This document shows, piece by piece, positions 18,234 to 26,900 of a DNA stretch of 64,000 bases. Position 1 is the stretch's first letter. Each line of letters begins with the position of its first letter. Under the pieces are notes generated by a model. That model worked only from the letters and a program-made list of their open reading frames with translations, was not told the DNA's origin and made no database searches. This DNA comes from Saccharothrix deserti (GTDB lineage: Bacteria; Actinomycetota; Actinomycetes; Mycobacteriales; Pseudonocardiaceae): assembly GCF_009769385.1 (NCBI RefSeq), contig NZ_VKAB01000021.1, positions 167,751 through 231,750 on the forward strand, read 5' to 3'. Position numbers and translations under genes: made by a program.

Positions 18234-18797
18234 CTAGGCCGTTGTGATCTGCACCCGGTCGAAACGCGCGGTGAAGCCGGGGCCGGTCGGTGCCGCCGCC
18301 ATCACGCCCACCAGCACTTCCGCGTCGGGCGGGAGGTACGCGAGGCGCAGCATGGTCGTCGGCTCGGCGTCACCCACGCCGTAGCGGACGGTCACCGCGT
18401 CACCCTCGCGTGTGGCCGAGATCGTCACCCTTTGGATGGGGCCGCCGGGCACGACCGACCAGTCCGAGAAGTCGCGCGTCACGACGGTGCTGACCTGGAA
18501 CTCGTCGTCCACCAGTTCGACGCCCGCCTTGATCCAGTTGCGGTCGTCGATCCACAGCGCGATGCCCGCCTGGTCGTACTGGGCGGCGTAGTCGGCGGTG
18601 AACGAGGTGGTGATGGTGAAGTCGCCGGTCACGGGGACGCCGAGGACGTGCCCGGAGTCGCGGACGTAGCCGTAGTGGGTGGTGCGCCAGAAGTCGGTGT
18701 CCGGGTCGCTGGTGATGGTCAGCCCGTCCTGGCCGCTCCAGGTGCCGGGCTCGTTGAGCCACCGCCAGTCGTCGCGGTCGAACACGGTGATCCCCAT
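18234..18797 (-). CDS. DUF1349 concanavalin-like protein
   Basis: 187 residues without a signal peptide or membrane helix. The sequence is that of DUF1349 beta-sandwich proteins: DTDFWRTTHYGYVRDSGHVLG, YDQAGIALWIDDRNWIKAGVE, FTARFDRVQI. Such proteins resemble lectin/laminin-G-like folds and may bind carbohydrate; no specific role is established. It starts 7 bp after the kinase stop on the same strand, so the two are co-transcribed. Confidence 0.83.
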   Translation of the reverse strand: MGITVFDRDDWRWLNEPGTWSGQDGLTITSDPDTDFWRTTHYGYVRDSGHVLGVPVTGDFTITTSFTADYAAQYDQAGIALWIDDRNWIKAGVELVDDEFQVSTVVTRDFSDWSVVPGGPIQRVTISATREGDAVTVRYGVGDAEPTTMLRLAYLPPDAEVLVGVMAAAPTGPGFTARFDRVQITTA

Positions 18798-18804
18798 CTC
18801 GTCA

Positions 18805-19635
18805 TCATGTCAGCGAACGAGCCGCCGACAACGCCTGTTGGGCGTAGCCGCGGCCGAACAGCGCGGCGTGCACGAGCACCGGGAACAGCTGGTGCAGCGG
18901 GATTCGTTCGCGCCAGCCGTCGGCGAGCGGGGCGACCTCGTCGTAGGCGGCGACGATGCGGTCCAGGTGGGGGCAGCCGAAGAGGGCGAGCATGGCCAGG
19001 TCGCTCTCCCGGTGGCCGCCGTGCGCGGCCGGGTCGATGAGCCACGCGCGGCCGTCGGCGGCCCAGTGCACGTTGCCGTTCCACAGGTCGCCGTGGAGTC
19101 GGGCGGGCGGCTCGTCCGGGGCGTCCACCGGCACTTCTTCGATGACGGCGGCTTCGGTGTTCGTCAACGCGCCGGCGTCGACGGCCAGGCGGGCGTAGTA
19201 GGCGATGCGGTGTTCCTTGAACCAGTCCGGCCAGGTCGTGGACGGGACGTTGCGCATGGGCGCGAGCCCGATGGCGGCGTCGGCCGGTCCGTCCGGCGGG
19301 GGAGCGCCGAACGCGGGGGCGCCGGTCGCGTGGAGGGCGGCGAGCCGGCGTCCGAACTCCTCGGCGGCGTCCGGTGTGGGGTGGCCGCGTTCGACCTGGT
19401 CCATCACCAGCCAGTTCCCGCCGTGGCCGCGCACTTGAGGAACCGGTGGTCCCTCCGGCTCGGCCAGCCACTCCAGGGACGCGGCCTCGGCGAGCACCGC
19501 GTTCGGGTCGTCGTGCCGCTTGACGACCACCAGGTCGCCGTCGGCCAGGTCCACCTCGTAGACCGAACCGCCGATCTGCCTGGTTTCGACCGCCGGCACG
19601 CCGGTCAGTTCAGCCGCCGCCTCCGCCGCTGTCAC
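18805..19635 (-). CDS. Fructosamine / ketosamine 3-kinase family protein
   Basis: 276 residues. Kinase-fold landmarks are VVVKRHDDP (Lys for ATP), WLVMDQVERG and the catalytic region ARLHGDLWNGNVHW...WLIDPAAHGGHRESDLAML, the Asp-Asn and second Asp pattern of fructosamine-3-kinases. These phosphorylate sugar adducts on amines, starting protein deglycation. Three consecutive GTG codons occur at the start; the third (19635) was chosen because the GGGAGGAG site lies about 7 nt upstream of it. It sits between the tyrosine phosphatase and DUF1349 genes. Confidence 0.87.
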   Translation of the reverse strand: MTAAEAAAELTGVPAVETRQIGGSVYEVDLADGDLVVVKRHDDPNAVLAEAASLEWLAEPEGPPVPQVRGHGGNWLVMDQVERGHPTPDAAEEFGRRLAALHATGAPAFGAPPPDGPADAAIGLAPMRNVPSTTWPDWFKEHRIAYYARLAVDAGALTNTEAAVIEEVPVDAPDEPPARLHGDLWNGNVHWAADGRAWLIDPAAHGGHRESDLAMLALFGCPHLDRIVAAYDEVAPLADGWRERIPLHQLFPVLVHAALFGRGYAQQALSAARSLT

Positions 19636-19699
19636 CACCACTCCTCCCTTGCCCGCTGCCCGCTGCCCGCGAAGCCCTTCTCGTGGCGCGACAGGACGG

Positions 19700-20161
19700 T
19701 CACACCCGCTCGCGCACCCACGCCAGCAGCCCCGGCACGGCGGCCTCCACCATCTCCACCACCTGGTCGAACCCGGCGTCGTCCCCGTAATACGGGTCGG
19801 GCACGTCGACGCCGTCCGCGTCCGGGTCGAACGAGCGCAGCAGCCGCACCCGCTCGGGATCGGTGACCATCCGCCGCAACGCGCGGGCGTGCCCGGTGTC
19901 CAACGCGACCAGCAGGTCCGCGTCCAGGTGGTCCTCGTCGACCTGGGCGGCGCTGTGTTCGGTCGGGTAGCCGTTGTCGGCCAACGACTTCGCCGCACGC
20001 GGGTCGGCCGGGTCGCCGACGTGCCAGCCGCCGGTGCCCGCGCTGGTCACCTCCACAAGATCACCCAGCCCGGCACGGTGCAGGTGCTCGCGGAATATGA
20101 TCGCGGCTACGGGTGAACGGCAGATGTTGCCGGTGCAGATGAACGAGACGGTGAGCGTCAC
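19700..20161 (-). CDS. Low-molecular-weight protein tyrosine phosphatase
   Basis: 153 residues. The P-loop CTGNICRS gives Cys9 and Arg15 (CX5R), the general acid is in DPYYGD, and FDQVVEMVEAA is the usual C-terminal helix. It resembles mycobacterial PtpA, which also sits next to SURF1 and cobD. GTG 20161 was chosen so that the P-loop falls at the usual distance from the start; an upstream GTG would add an unlikely Pro/Ala-rich tail. First gene of the run ptp-FN3K-DUF1349-SURF1. Confidence 0.9.
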   Translation of the reverse strand: MTLTVSFICTGNICRSPVAAIIFREHLHRAGLGDLVEVTSAGTGGWHVGDPADPRAAKSLADNGYPTEHSAAQVDEDHLDADLLVALDTGHARALRRMVTDPERVRLLRSFDPDADGVDVPDPYYGDDAGFDQVVEMVEAAVPGLLAWVRERV

Positions 20162-20265
20162 GGCAGGTGAGTCTGCCAGGTTGGGCGCTCCGGGTGAGGG
20201 CGCTGGACGGCGGCGCGCCACGCGCACGACCATCGAATCGACCGGCTCTCGTTGGGGGTATCCGC

Positions 20266-20739
20266 ATGTCCGGGGTCGTGGTCGGTGTCGTCGTGCTGCT
20301 CGCGGTCCTGGTGGCCGCCGGGGCGGCGATGGCGCTGCGCCACCGTTCGTGGCCCGAGACGCCCGCGTTCGCCCGTCCCCGCCCGGTGACCTCGCCCGGC
20401 GGGCTGGCGCCCGACCCGAACGCCGGATTCTTCACCGACCGCGGTTTCCTGTTCCGGAAAAGGCATTTCTTCGTCGGCACGGGGTGTCCGCCGTCGCTCG
20501 TCGTCGATTTCCCGTCACTCGACGTGTCGCGTCGGGAACAGCCCGTGCGCATTGCCCGGCACGGCATTCGAGCGTGGTGGTGGTTCGAGGACGAGTTCTA
20601 CCGCGAGGCGGCCGGCCTTGGCGCGGACGACGTGCTGGCCTGGGTGCGTGAGCGGGACCGGAGGCGGCGGGCCAGGCAGGACCGGGCCCGGCTGCTGTCC
20701 GCCGCGGAGGAGAGTCTGCGAAAGCGAGAGAACGGGTAA
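20266..20739 (+). CDS. Small single-pass membrane protein, unknown function
   Basis: 157 residues. One membrane helix (about 3-25: VVVGVVVLLAVLVAAGAAMAL) is followed by a Pro-rich linker, a segment DPNAGFFTDRGFLFRKRHFF and a charged C-terminal helix rich in Arg. I do not recognise a named family. ATG 20266 is preceded by GGGGGTA. It is divergent from the tyrosine phosphatase, whose start is about 105 bp away. Confidence 0.6.
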   Translation: MSGVVVGVVVLLAVLVAAGAAMALRHRSWPETPAFARPRPVTSPGGLAPDPNAGFFTDRGFLFRKRHFFVGTGCPPSLVVDFPSLDVSRREQPVRIARHGIRAWWWFEDEFYREAAGLGADDVLAWVRERDRRRRARQDRARLLSAAEESLRKRENG

Positions 20740-20900
20740 CGAACGGGTCCGGAATTCCGACGCCAATACGTGTGGGGAATGTGTCGGGAAGGAATGTGAA
20801 TGAGTCGCACATGTGTCGTGCGCCGGGTTCGTCCGTCCAATTCGGATCGAGTGGCGCCGGGTCGCGTCCGATCCGGGCGACCCAGGAAGGTCGGCGACCG

Positions 20901-21011
20901 GTGAACGAGCCTTCGCTGCGCCGGTTGGGCAGGTGCGAGATGCCCTCGCTCGCGCACCTGGTCGTCAGCTTCGCGCTGGTGTTCTTCGCGATGGCCAGCT
21001 CGATGGTCTAG
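20901..21011 (+). CDS. Possible 36-residue membrane peptide
   Basis: The frame starts at GTG 20901 after AGGAAGG and encodes a basic N-terminus followed by one hydrophobic segment (LAHLVVSFALVFFAMASSMV). It is the only coding-like stretch in the 315-bp gap 20740-21054 between the membrane protein and the polyprenyl synthase. Its size makes it uncertain. Confidence 0.3.
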   Translation: MNEPSLRRLGRCEMPSLAHLVVSFALVFFAMASSMV

Positions 21012-21054
21012 CGATCTCAGCGCGCTCTCAGGTGCGACGCGGGACGATCACCGG

Positions 21055-22074
21055 GTGGCCACCGCGCAGTCGTCAAAGCAGTCGTCGAACCAGGGGCAGT
21101 CGGCCGTGCCGACCATGCCGGCGCTCGCTCGGGCGCTGCCGAGGGTCGAGGACGAGATCCGGGCCTTGGCGACGTCGTCGTCACTGCCGATCGTGAACAC
21201 CTTCTCCGGCCGCATCACCGCGGCCGGCGGCAAGCGGCTGCGCTCGGTGCTGATCCTGTCCGGCTCGCTGGCCGTGGCGGGCACCATCACCGACAAGGCG
21301 GTCACCGCCGCCGCGTGCGTCGAACTGCTGCACGCGGGCTCGCTCGTCCACGACGACCTGATGGACAACGCCGAGGAACGGCGCGGCGTGCGCACGGTCA
21401 ACGCGGACTGGGGCCCCGGCCCCGCCGTGCTGGTGGGAGACTTCATGCTGGCCCGCGCCAGCCAGGCCGCGCTGGACCGCATCTCGCCGTTCGCCGCGAG
21501 CAGGCTCGCCCGGACCGTGGCGGAACTGGTCGAGGGCCAGGTGCTGGAGGTCATGGACCTCTACGACGCGCACCGCACCCCGGACAACGCCCTGCGGTCC
21601 ATCGAGCTGAAGACCGGCGCGCTGTTCGAGGTGGGCTGCGTGCTGGCCGCGCACTGCGCCGACGCGGACGAGGAGACCACCACCGCCATGGCCCGGTTCG
21701 GCGGGCTGTTCGGGGTGATGTTCCAGATCCTCGACGACCTGCTGGACCTCGCGTCCACCGCGCAGCGGCTCGGCAAGCCGGTCGGAAACGACATCCGCCA
21801 GGGCGTCTACACCTTCCCGCTGCTCCGGGCGTTGACCGACGACCAGCGCACGCTCCTCGCCCGACGCGGCCGCGACCTGTCGGACGCCGAGCTGACCGGG
21901 CTGCTGGCGGAGCTGCGGCAGACCAGCCTGGTCGCCGACACGCTCGCCCACTGCACGTCGCTGGCCGCGCGGGCGGTGCGCGCGCTGCCGGACCTGCCCG
22001 ACTCGGAGGCGCTGGGCATCCTGCGCGAACTGCCGGGGGCCTACCTGGACTGGGCCGCCTCCCGGATCGCCTAG
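21055..22074 (+). CDS. Polyprenyl (isoprenoid chain) diphosphate synthase
   Basis: 339 residues. The two aspartate-rich motifs of trans-prenyl synthases are present as DDLMD (in LVHDDLMDNAEERRG) and DDLLD (in FQILDDLLDLAS), with GGKRLR near the N-terminus. It resembles heptaprenyl/octaprenyl synthases that make menaquinone or lipid carrier chains. Chain length is set by residues before the first motif and is not predicted here. GTG start 21055; the N-terminus is Ser/Gln rich. It is an insertion relative to the mycobacterial gene order. Confidence 0.88.
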   Translation: MATAQSSKQSSNQGQSAVPTMPALARALPRVEDEIRALATSSSLPIVNTFSGRITAAGGKRLRSVLILSGSLAVAGTITDKAVTAAACVELLHAGSLVHDDLMDNAEERRGVRTVNADWGPGPAVLVGDFMLARASQAALDRISPFAASRLARTVAELVEGQVLEVMDLYDAHRTPDNALRSIELKTGALFEVGCVLAAHCADADEETTTAMARFGGLFGVMFQILDDLLDLASTAQRLGKPVGNDIRQGVYTFPLLRALTDDQRTLLARRGRDLSDAELTGLLAELRQTSLVADTLAHCTSLAARAVRALPDLPDSEALGILRELPGAYLDWAASRIA

Positions 22075-22098
22075 CGCAGATCGCCTAGACTCGCGGCG

Positions 22099-23142
22099 AT
22101 GACCAGCCAGGATTCCGGCCGGGCGCTGCTGCGCCACCACGGGGACGTCGACGCCGCGCCCGGACTCGCGGACTTCGCGGTGAACGTGCGGATGCCCGCG
22201 CCGCCCGCGTGGCTGCGCGACCGGCTGGTCGCCGCGCTGGACCACCTCGGCTCCTACCCGGCCGCCGCCGCCGACGAACGCGCCCGCCGGGCCGTCGCGT
22301 CGAGGCACGGCCGCACCGCCGACGAGGTCCTGGTGCTCAACGGCGCCGCGGAGGGCTTCGCGCTGCTGCCCAACCTGCACCCGTGCCTGGCCGCCGTGGT
22401 GCACCCGTCGTTCACCGAGCCCGAGGTGGCGTTGCGGGACGCGGGCGTGCCCGTGCAGCGGGTGCAGCTGTGGCCCGAGGACAACTACGCGTTGCGGCCC
22501 GACCTGGTGCCCGACGACGCCGACCTGGTGGTGCTGGGCAACCCCACCAACCCGACGTCCGTGCTGCACCCGGCGGAGGTCGTCGCGTCGCTGAGCCGAC
22601 CCGGTCGGGTGCTGGTGGTGGACGAGGCGTTCGCCGACGCGATCCCCGGTGAGCCGGAGTCGCTGGCGGGCCGCGCCGACGTGCCCGGTCTGCTGGTGCT
22701 GCGGAGCCTGACCAAGACGTGGGGCCTGGCCGGTCTGCGCGCGGGCTACCTGCTCGGCGCGCCGGAGCTGCTGGCCCGGCTGGCGCTGCCCCGTCCGCAG
22801 TGGCCGGTGGGCAGCCTGGTGCTGGAGGCCGTCACGGCGTGCTGCGAGCCGTCGGCCGTGGCCGAGGCCGAGGCGTTGGCGTGGGAGGCGCGCGAACACA
22901 CCTCGCTCGCCGTCGCACGGTTGGGTGACCTGGTGGTCGTGCCGCCGGACGCGCCGTTCGTGCTGCTGCGCGTCCCGGAGGGTGAACGGGTGCGCCAGGC
23001 GTTGCGGGACAAGGGGGTCGCGGTGCGGCGGGGCGACACGTTCCCCGGCCTGACCGCCGACCACATCCGGGTCGCGGTCCGCGCGCCGGAGGAGTTCGCT
23101 TCGCTGGTGGACGCGCTGCGAGTCGTGCTGGAGGACCGGTGA
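22099..23142 (+). CDS. cobC: PLP-dependent aminotransferase, Rv2231c/CobC family
   Basis: 347 residues, class I/II aminotransferase fold: GNPTNPTSVLHPAEV, VVDEAFAD and the PLP lysine in SLTKTWGLAGLRAGYLLG. The gene order cobC-NIF3-zinc ribbon-RNase H is that of Rv2231c-Rv2228c in mycobacteria, where this gene is called cobC by similarity to threonine-phosphate decarboxylase. cobD 5 kb upstream fits a cobalamin side-chain role, but the biochemical activity is inferred. TAGACT shortly before ATG 22099 suggests a leaderless operon start. Confidence 0.82.
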   Translation: MTSQDSGRALLRHHGDVDAAPGLADFAVNVRMPAPPAWLRDRLVAALDHLGSYPAAAADERARRAVASRHGRTADEVLVLNGAAEGFALLPNLHPCLAAVVHPSFTEPEVALRDAGVPVQRVQLWPEDNYALRPDLVPDDADLVVLGNPTNPTSVLHPAEVVASLSRPGRVLVVDEAFADAIPGEPESLAGRADVPGLLVLRSLTKTWGLAGLRAGYLLGAPELLARLALPRPQWPVGSLVLEAVTACCEPSAVAEAEALAWEAREHTSLAVARLGDLVVVPPDAPFVLLRVPEGERVRQALRDKGVAVRRGDTFPGLTADHIRVAVRAPEEFASLVDALRVVLEDR

Positions 23143-24296
23143 CCAGGGGATCGGCGACCAGGGAGCCGGCGACCACGCTCGGGGACGTGCTGGCCGCCCT
23201 GGAGGTCGCCTACCCGCCCGCGACCGCCGAGTCCTGGGACGCCGTCGGCCTCGTCTGCGGCGACCGCGCGGAACCGGTGTCCAGGGTGCTGTTCTGCGTC
23301 GACCCGGTCGAGTCCACAGTGGACGAGGCGCTGGAGGTGGGCGCGCAACTGCTGGTGGCGCACCACCCGCTCATGCTGCGCGGCGTCACGGGCGTGCCCG
23401 CGGACGACCCGAAGGGCGCGCTGGTCCACCGGCTCATCCGGTCGGGCGTCGCGCTCTACACCGCGCACACCAACGCCGACGCGGCCAACCCCGGCGTCTC
23501 GGACGCCCTGGCCGAAGCCATCGGCCTCACCGTCACCGGCCCGCTCACCCCCGCACCCGCCCGCAAGCTCGACGTGCTCACCACGTACGCGCCGGTGGAG
23601 AGCGCCCAGCAGGTCATCGACGCCCTGCACGCCGCCGGCGCGGGTGCCCTGGGCGACTACAGCGACGCCGCCTGGACCGTCGACGGCACGACCCGGTACT
23701 GGCCGCTGACCGGCGCGAACGCGGGCCGGCTCGAACGGCTGCCCGAGACCCGCATCGAGATGGTGCTCGACCGCCGCCGCCGTGCCGACGTGGTGGGCGC
23801 GCTGCACGCCGCGCACCCGTACGAAGAAGTCGCGTTCAACCTCAACGAGATCGCCGAACTGCCGTCGGACACCGGCATCGGCCGGATCGGCGAGCTGGGC
23901 CGGCCCGAACCGCTGCACGAGTTCGCCCGACGCGTCGCCGACGCCCTGCCCGCGACGGCGTGGGGCGTGCGCGCGGCCGGCGACCGGGACCGGCCCGTCC
24001 GCCGGGTCGCGGTGTGCGGCGGAGCGGGCGACAGTTACCTGTCCGCCGCGTCACGCGCCGGCGTCGACGCCTACGTCACCGCGGACCTGCGCCACCACCC
24101 GGCGGGCGAGCACCTGGCCGCGGGAGGTCCGGCGCTGGTCGACGTGGCGCACTGGGCCAGTGAGTGGCCGTGGTGCGGGCAGGCGGCGCACGTCGTGCGC
24201 AGCGCGCTCGGCGGTACGGTCGAAGTCCTCGTCTCGACCCGCCGGACCGACCCGTGGACCGTCGGCGTGACGAGCCGAACAGGAGGATCCCAGTGA
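23139..24296 (+). CDS. NIF3-like dinuclear metal-centre protein
   Basis: 385 residues. NIF3/YbgI motifs: AHHPLMLRG (metal-binding His pair), TAHTNADAANPGVSDALA, and near the end a second metal segment (DLRHHPAGEHL). The central insertion (HAAHPYEEVAFNLNEI) is the PII-like domain found in longer members. The family binds two metal ions; a GTP cyclohydrolase activity has been proposed for homologues but the role is unsettled. GTG 23139 overlaps the cobC stop by 4 bp. Confidence 0.88.
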   Translation: MTRGSATREPATTLGDVLAALEVAYPPATAESWDAVGLVCGDRAEPVSRVLFCVDPVESTVDEALEVGAQLLVAHHPLMLRGVTGVPADDPKGALVHRLIRSGVALYTAHTNADAANPGVSDALAEAIGLTVTGPLTPAPARKLDVLTTYAPVESAQQVIDALHAAGAGALGDYSDAAWTVDGTTRYWPLTGANAGRLERLPETRIEMVLDRRRRADVVGALHAAHPYEEVAFNLNEIAELPSDTGIGRIGELGRPEPLHEFARRVADALPATAWGVRAAGDRDRPVRRVAVCGGAGDSYLSAASRAGVDAYVTADLRHHPAGEHLAAGGPALVDVAHWASEWPWCGQAAHVVRSALGGTVEVLVSTRRTDPWTVGVTSRTGGSQ

Positions 24297-25030
24297 AAGC
24301 CGATCCCGCCGTGCAGCGCAGGCTGCTCGACCTCGCGCAGGTCGACGCCGAACTGTCGCGCGTCACTCATCGGCGCCGCACGCTGCCCGAGATCGCGGAG
24401 ATCGCCGAGGCGGAGAAGCAGTTCCGCGCCAAGCAGGACGCGCTGACCACGATCGAGACGACCCTGGGCGACCTGAACCGCGAGGTCAAGCGACAGGAGA
24501 CCGAGATCGACCAGGTCCGCGCCCGCGAGGAGCGCGACCGCAAGCTGCTCCAGGCGGGCTCCGTGGGCGCCAAGCAGCTCACCGACCTGGAGCACGAGCT
24601 GGCCACCCTCGGCCGCCGCCGCGGCGCGCTGGAGGACGACCTGCTGGAGCTGATGGAACGCCGCGAGGCCGTCGAGGCGGACATCCAGCACGCCCGGGTC
24701 TCGCTGGACAAGGCCCAGGAGGCGCTGTCCGACGCGGCACGCCGCCGGGACAGCGCGCTGGCCGACCTGGAGTCGACCGAGACCAAGCGCACCGCCGACC
24801 GCAAGCTCATGATCACCCAGTTCCCGGCTCCGCTGCTGACGCTGTACGACCGGGTGCGCGCGCACAAGGGCATCGGCGCGGCACTGCTCCAGTCACGGCG
24901 CTGCGGCGCGTGCCGGATCGAGCTGGACCGCAACGCGTTCGCCAAGGTCAAGGAATCGGCGGCGGACGAGGTCATCCAGTGCGAGGAGTGCGACGCGATC
25001 ATGGTGCGGACCGGGGAATCGGGTCTGTGA
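24293..25030 (+). CDS. C4 zinc-ribbon coiled-coil protein (Rv2229c-like)
   Basis: 245 residues, most of them a charged coiled coil (about 20-175), ending in a zinc ribbon CGAC-x31-CEEC (about 202-240). This architecture is conserved next to NIF3 and RNase H genes in actinobacteria; function unknown, possibly nucleic-acid binding. GTG 24293 follows AGGAGGA (24281-24287) and overlaps the NIF3 stop by 4 bp. Confidence 0.87.
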   Translation: MKADPAVQRRLLDLAQVDAELSRVTHRRRTLPEIAEIAEAEKQFRAKQDALTTIETTLGDLNREVKRQETEIDQVRAREERDRKLLQAGSVGAKQLTDLEHELATLGRRRGALEDDLLELMERREAVEADIQHARVSLDKAQEALSDAARRRDSALADLESTETKRTADRKLMITQFPAPLLTLYDRVRAHKGIGAALLQSRRCGACRIELDRNAFAKVKESAADEVIQCEECDAIMVRTGESGL

Positions 25031-26136
25031 GGGTCGTCGTCGAGGCCGACGGGGGCTCGCGCGGCAACCCCGGGCCCGCCGGGTACGGGGCCGTGGTGCT
25101 CGACGCGTCCGGCGGGGTGCTGGCCGAGCGGTCCGAGGGCATCGGCATCGCCACGAACAACGTCGCCGAGTACCAGGGGCTCATCGCGGGGCTGCGGGCG
25201 GCGGCGGAGGTCGGCGCGTCCGTCGTGGACGTGCGGATGGACTCCAAGCTCGTGGTCGAGCAGATGTCCGGCCGGTGGAAGGTCAAGCACCCGTCGATGC
25301 AGCCGCTCGTCGCGCAGGCCCGCGAGCTGGCGCGGGCGTTCGAGCGGGTGAGCTACGAGTGGATCCCGCGCGAGCGCAACCAGCTCGCCGACCGGCTGGC
25401 GAACCAGGCCATGGACGACCAGGCGGGCGTCGAACGACCGGAGAAGGACAAACCCGCGCGGCCGGAGCCGCAGCAGCCGGACACGGCGATCACGTCACCC
25501 ACGTCGTGGACCGGCGCGGTCGGCGAGCCGACCCGGTTCTACCTGCTGCGGCACGGGCAGACCGCGCTGTCGGTGGGCCGCCGGTACTCCGGGCGCGGCA
25601 ACCCGCCGTTGACCGAGGTCGGACGCGGGCAGGCGGAGGCCGCGGCACGCCGGCTGGCCAAGATCGAGGGCCTGAGCGCCGTGGTGTCGTCGCCGTTGGG
25701 GCGGACGCAGGAGACGGCGCGGGCAGTCGCGGCGGCCACCGGCGTCGAGCTCTCGTCGGACGACGACCTGATCGAGACCGACTTCGGCGCGTGGGAAGGA
25801 CTCACCTTCACCGAGGCCGCCGAACGGGACCCCGACGTGCACCGGCGGTGGCTCGGCGACCCGTCCGTGTCCGCGCCGGGCGGTGAGAGCTTCGACCAGG
25901 TGCACCACCGGGTGCGGCGGGCGCGCAACACCATCGTCTCCCGCTTCGGCGGCGCGAACGTCGTCGTGGTCAGCCACGTCACGCCGATCAAGTCGCTGCT
26001 GCGGATGGCGCTGGACGTCGGCCCGTCGCTGCTGTTCCGGCTGCACCTCGACCTCGCGTCGCTGTCGGTGGTCGAGTTCTACCCCGACGGCCAGGCCTCC
26101 GTGCGGCTGGTCAACGACACCTCGCACCTCGGCTAG
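25027..26136 (+). CDS. Bifunctional RNase HI / histidine acid phosphatase
   Basis: 369 residues. Residues about 1-135 are a type I RNase H with its acidic set (EADGGSRGNPG, NVAEYQGL, MDSKLVV, NQLADRLANQ). After a Pro/Glu linker, residues about 165-365 are a histidine phosphatase (YLLRHGQTALSVGRRY, SSPLGRTQETA, VVVSHVTPIK). This fusion matches Rv2228c, where the C-terminal part has been linked to alpha-ribazole phosphatase (CobC-type) activity, fitting the cobalamin genes nearby. GTG 25027 overlaps the zinc-ribbon stop by 4 bp. The stop codon is shared with the converging FMN reductase gene through a CTAG palindrome. Confidence 0.92.
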   Translation: MRVVVEADGGSRGNPGPAGYGAVVLDASGGVLAERSEGIGIATNNVAEYQGLIAGLRAAAEVGASVVDVRMDSKLVVEQMSGRWKVKHPSMQPLVAQARELARAFERVSYEWIPRERNQLADRLANQAMDDQAGVERPEKDKPARPEPQQPDTAITSPTSWTGAVGEPTRFYLLRHGQTALSVGRRYSGRGNPPLTEVGRGQAEAAARRLAKIEGLSAVVSSPLGRTQETARAVAAATGVELSSDDDLIETDFGAWEGLTFTEAAERDPDVHRRWLGDPSVSAPGGESFDQVHHRVRRARNTIVSRFGGANVVVVSHVTPIKSLLRMALDVGPSLLFRLHLDLASLSVVEFYPDGQASVRLVNDTSHLG

Positions 26137-26684
26137 CCGGCGGGCCGCAGCCGGGTCCGCTGGAACCGGGCGTCCTCGACGGCCGACGTGAACCGGTCCA
26201 CCGCGCCGCGAATCGCTTCGGCGGCTTTCGGCGCGATGGTCCCGCCGTCGATGTCCGGGTCGAGCACGAATTCACCGCGCAACACCGAGTCCGCGCCTTT
26301 GCCCGCGAGCATGGGGTTCAACGCGTAGTCCATCGCGACGAGGAATCCCTGGCTGCCGCCGGTCGCCAGGGGCAGGATCACCCGGCCGCGCAACGCCTTC
26401 TTCGGCAACAGGTCCAACAGCGCTTTGACCAGTCCGCTGTAGGCCGCCCGGTAGACCGGGCTGGCGACCACGATGCCGTCCGCGCGCAGCACGGACGCGA
26501 CCGCGTCACCGATCTCCGGGTCCCGCAGGTCCTCGGTGAGCAGCGGCAACGTCGGCAGTTGGCGGACGTGCAGGGTGCGGACCCCGTACCCGGCCTCGCG
26601 CAGCAGCCCGTCGACGTGCGAGACGACGACGCCGGTTCGGGAGGTCGGGGACGGGCCGCCGGAAATCAACAGAATGGAGGACAT
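26133..26684 (-). CDS. NADPH-dependent FMN reductase (SsuE-like)
   Basis: 183 residues, flavodoxin-like: SGGPSPTSRTGVVVSHV (phosphate loop), VVASPVYRAAYSGLVKALLDLLP and LPLATGGSQGFLVAMDYALNPML. These match SsuE/MsuE reductases that feed reduced FMN to sulfonate monooxygenases. No monooxygenase or sulfonate transporter is adjacent. A 25-codon Cys-containing leader ORF lies 50 bp upstream, supporting a sulfur-related role. ATG 26684 follows AAAGGTG at some distance. Confidence 0.82.
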   Translation of the reverse strand: MSSILLISGGPSPTSRTGVVVSHVDGLLREAGYGVRTLHVRQLPTLPLLTEDLRDPEIGDAVASVLRADGIVVASPVYRAAYSGLVKALLDLLPKKALRGRVILPLATGGSQGFLVAMDYALNPMLAGKGADSVLRGEFVLDPDIDGGTIAPKAAEAIRGAVDRFTSAVEDARFQRTRLRPAG

Positions 26685-26734
26685 GGGGCACTGACACCTT
26701 TCGGTAAAAGGCTCGGAGTACGAGGTAAAAAGGG

Positions 26735-26812
26735 TCAGTGGCAACAGATGGCGGCGGCGGTCCGACCGAAGTCGACGTGCCGGCGGCGGGTGAGTCCCCC
26801 GATTCCTGCCAT
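26735..26812 (-). CDS. Cysteine-type leader peptide upstream of FMN reductase
   Basis: This 25-residue ORF (ATG 26812, TGA 26735) has a C-terminus reading RRRHVDFGRTAAAICCH. Actinobacterial leader peptides ahead of sulfur-assimilation genes typically contain RRxHVDxxR followed by an Ala/Ser stretch and Cys near the end. Two adjacent Cys codons sit just before the stop. In that family, ribosome slowing at Cys codons under cysteine shortage changes expression of the gene downstream. It ends 50 bp before the FMN reductase start on the same strand. Confidence 0.72.
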   Translation of the reverse strand: MAGIGGLTRRRHVDFGRTAAAICCH

Positions 26813-26900
26813 GGTTTCGAGTAGAGCAGCAAGCCCACATCACGACAAGGTTTCGCCTACCTGGTTCCACAGCCTGGGAACACGCCGGTATCCTAGGGGT

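Noticed and set aside
23457..23520. Possible GTPase-like motif inside the NIF3 gene
   Set aside because: The residues form the NIF3 metal-site pattern TAHTNAD, with no P-loop.
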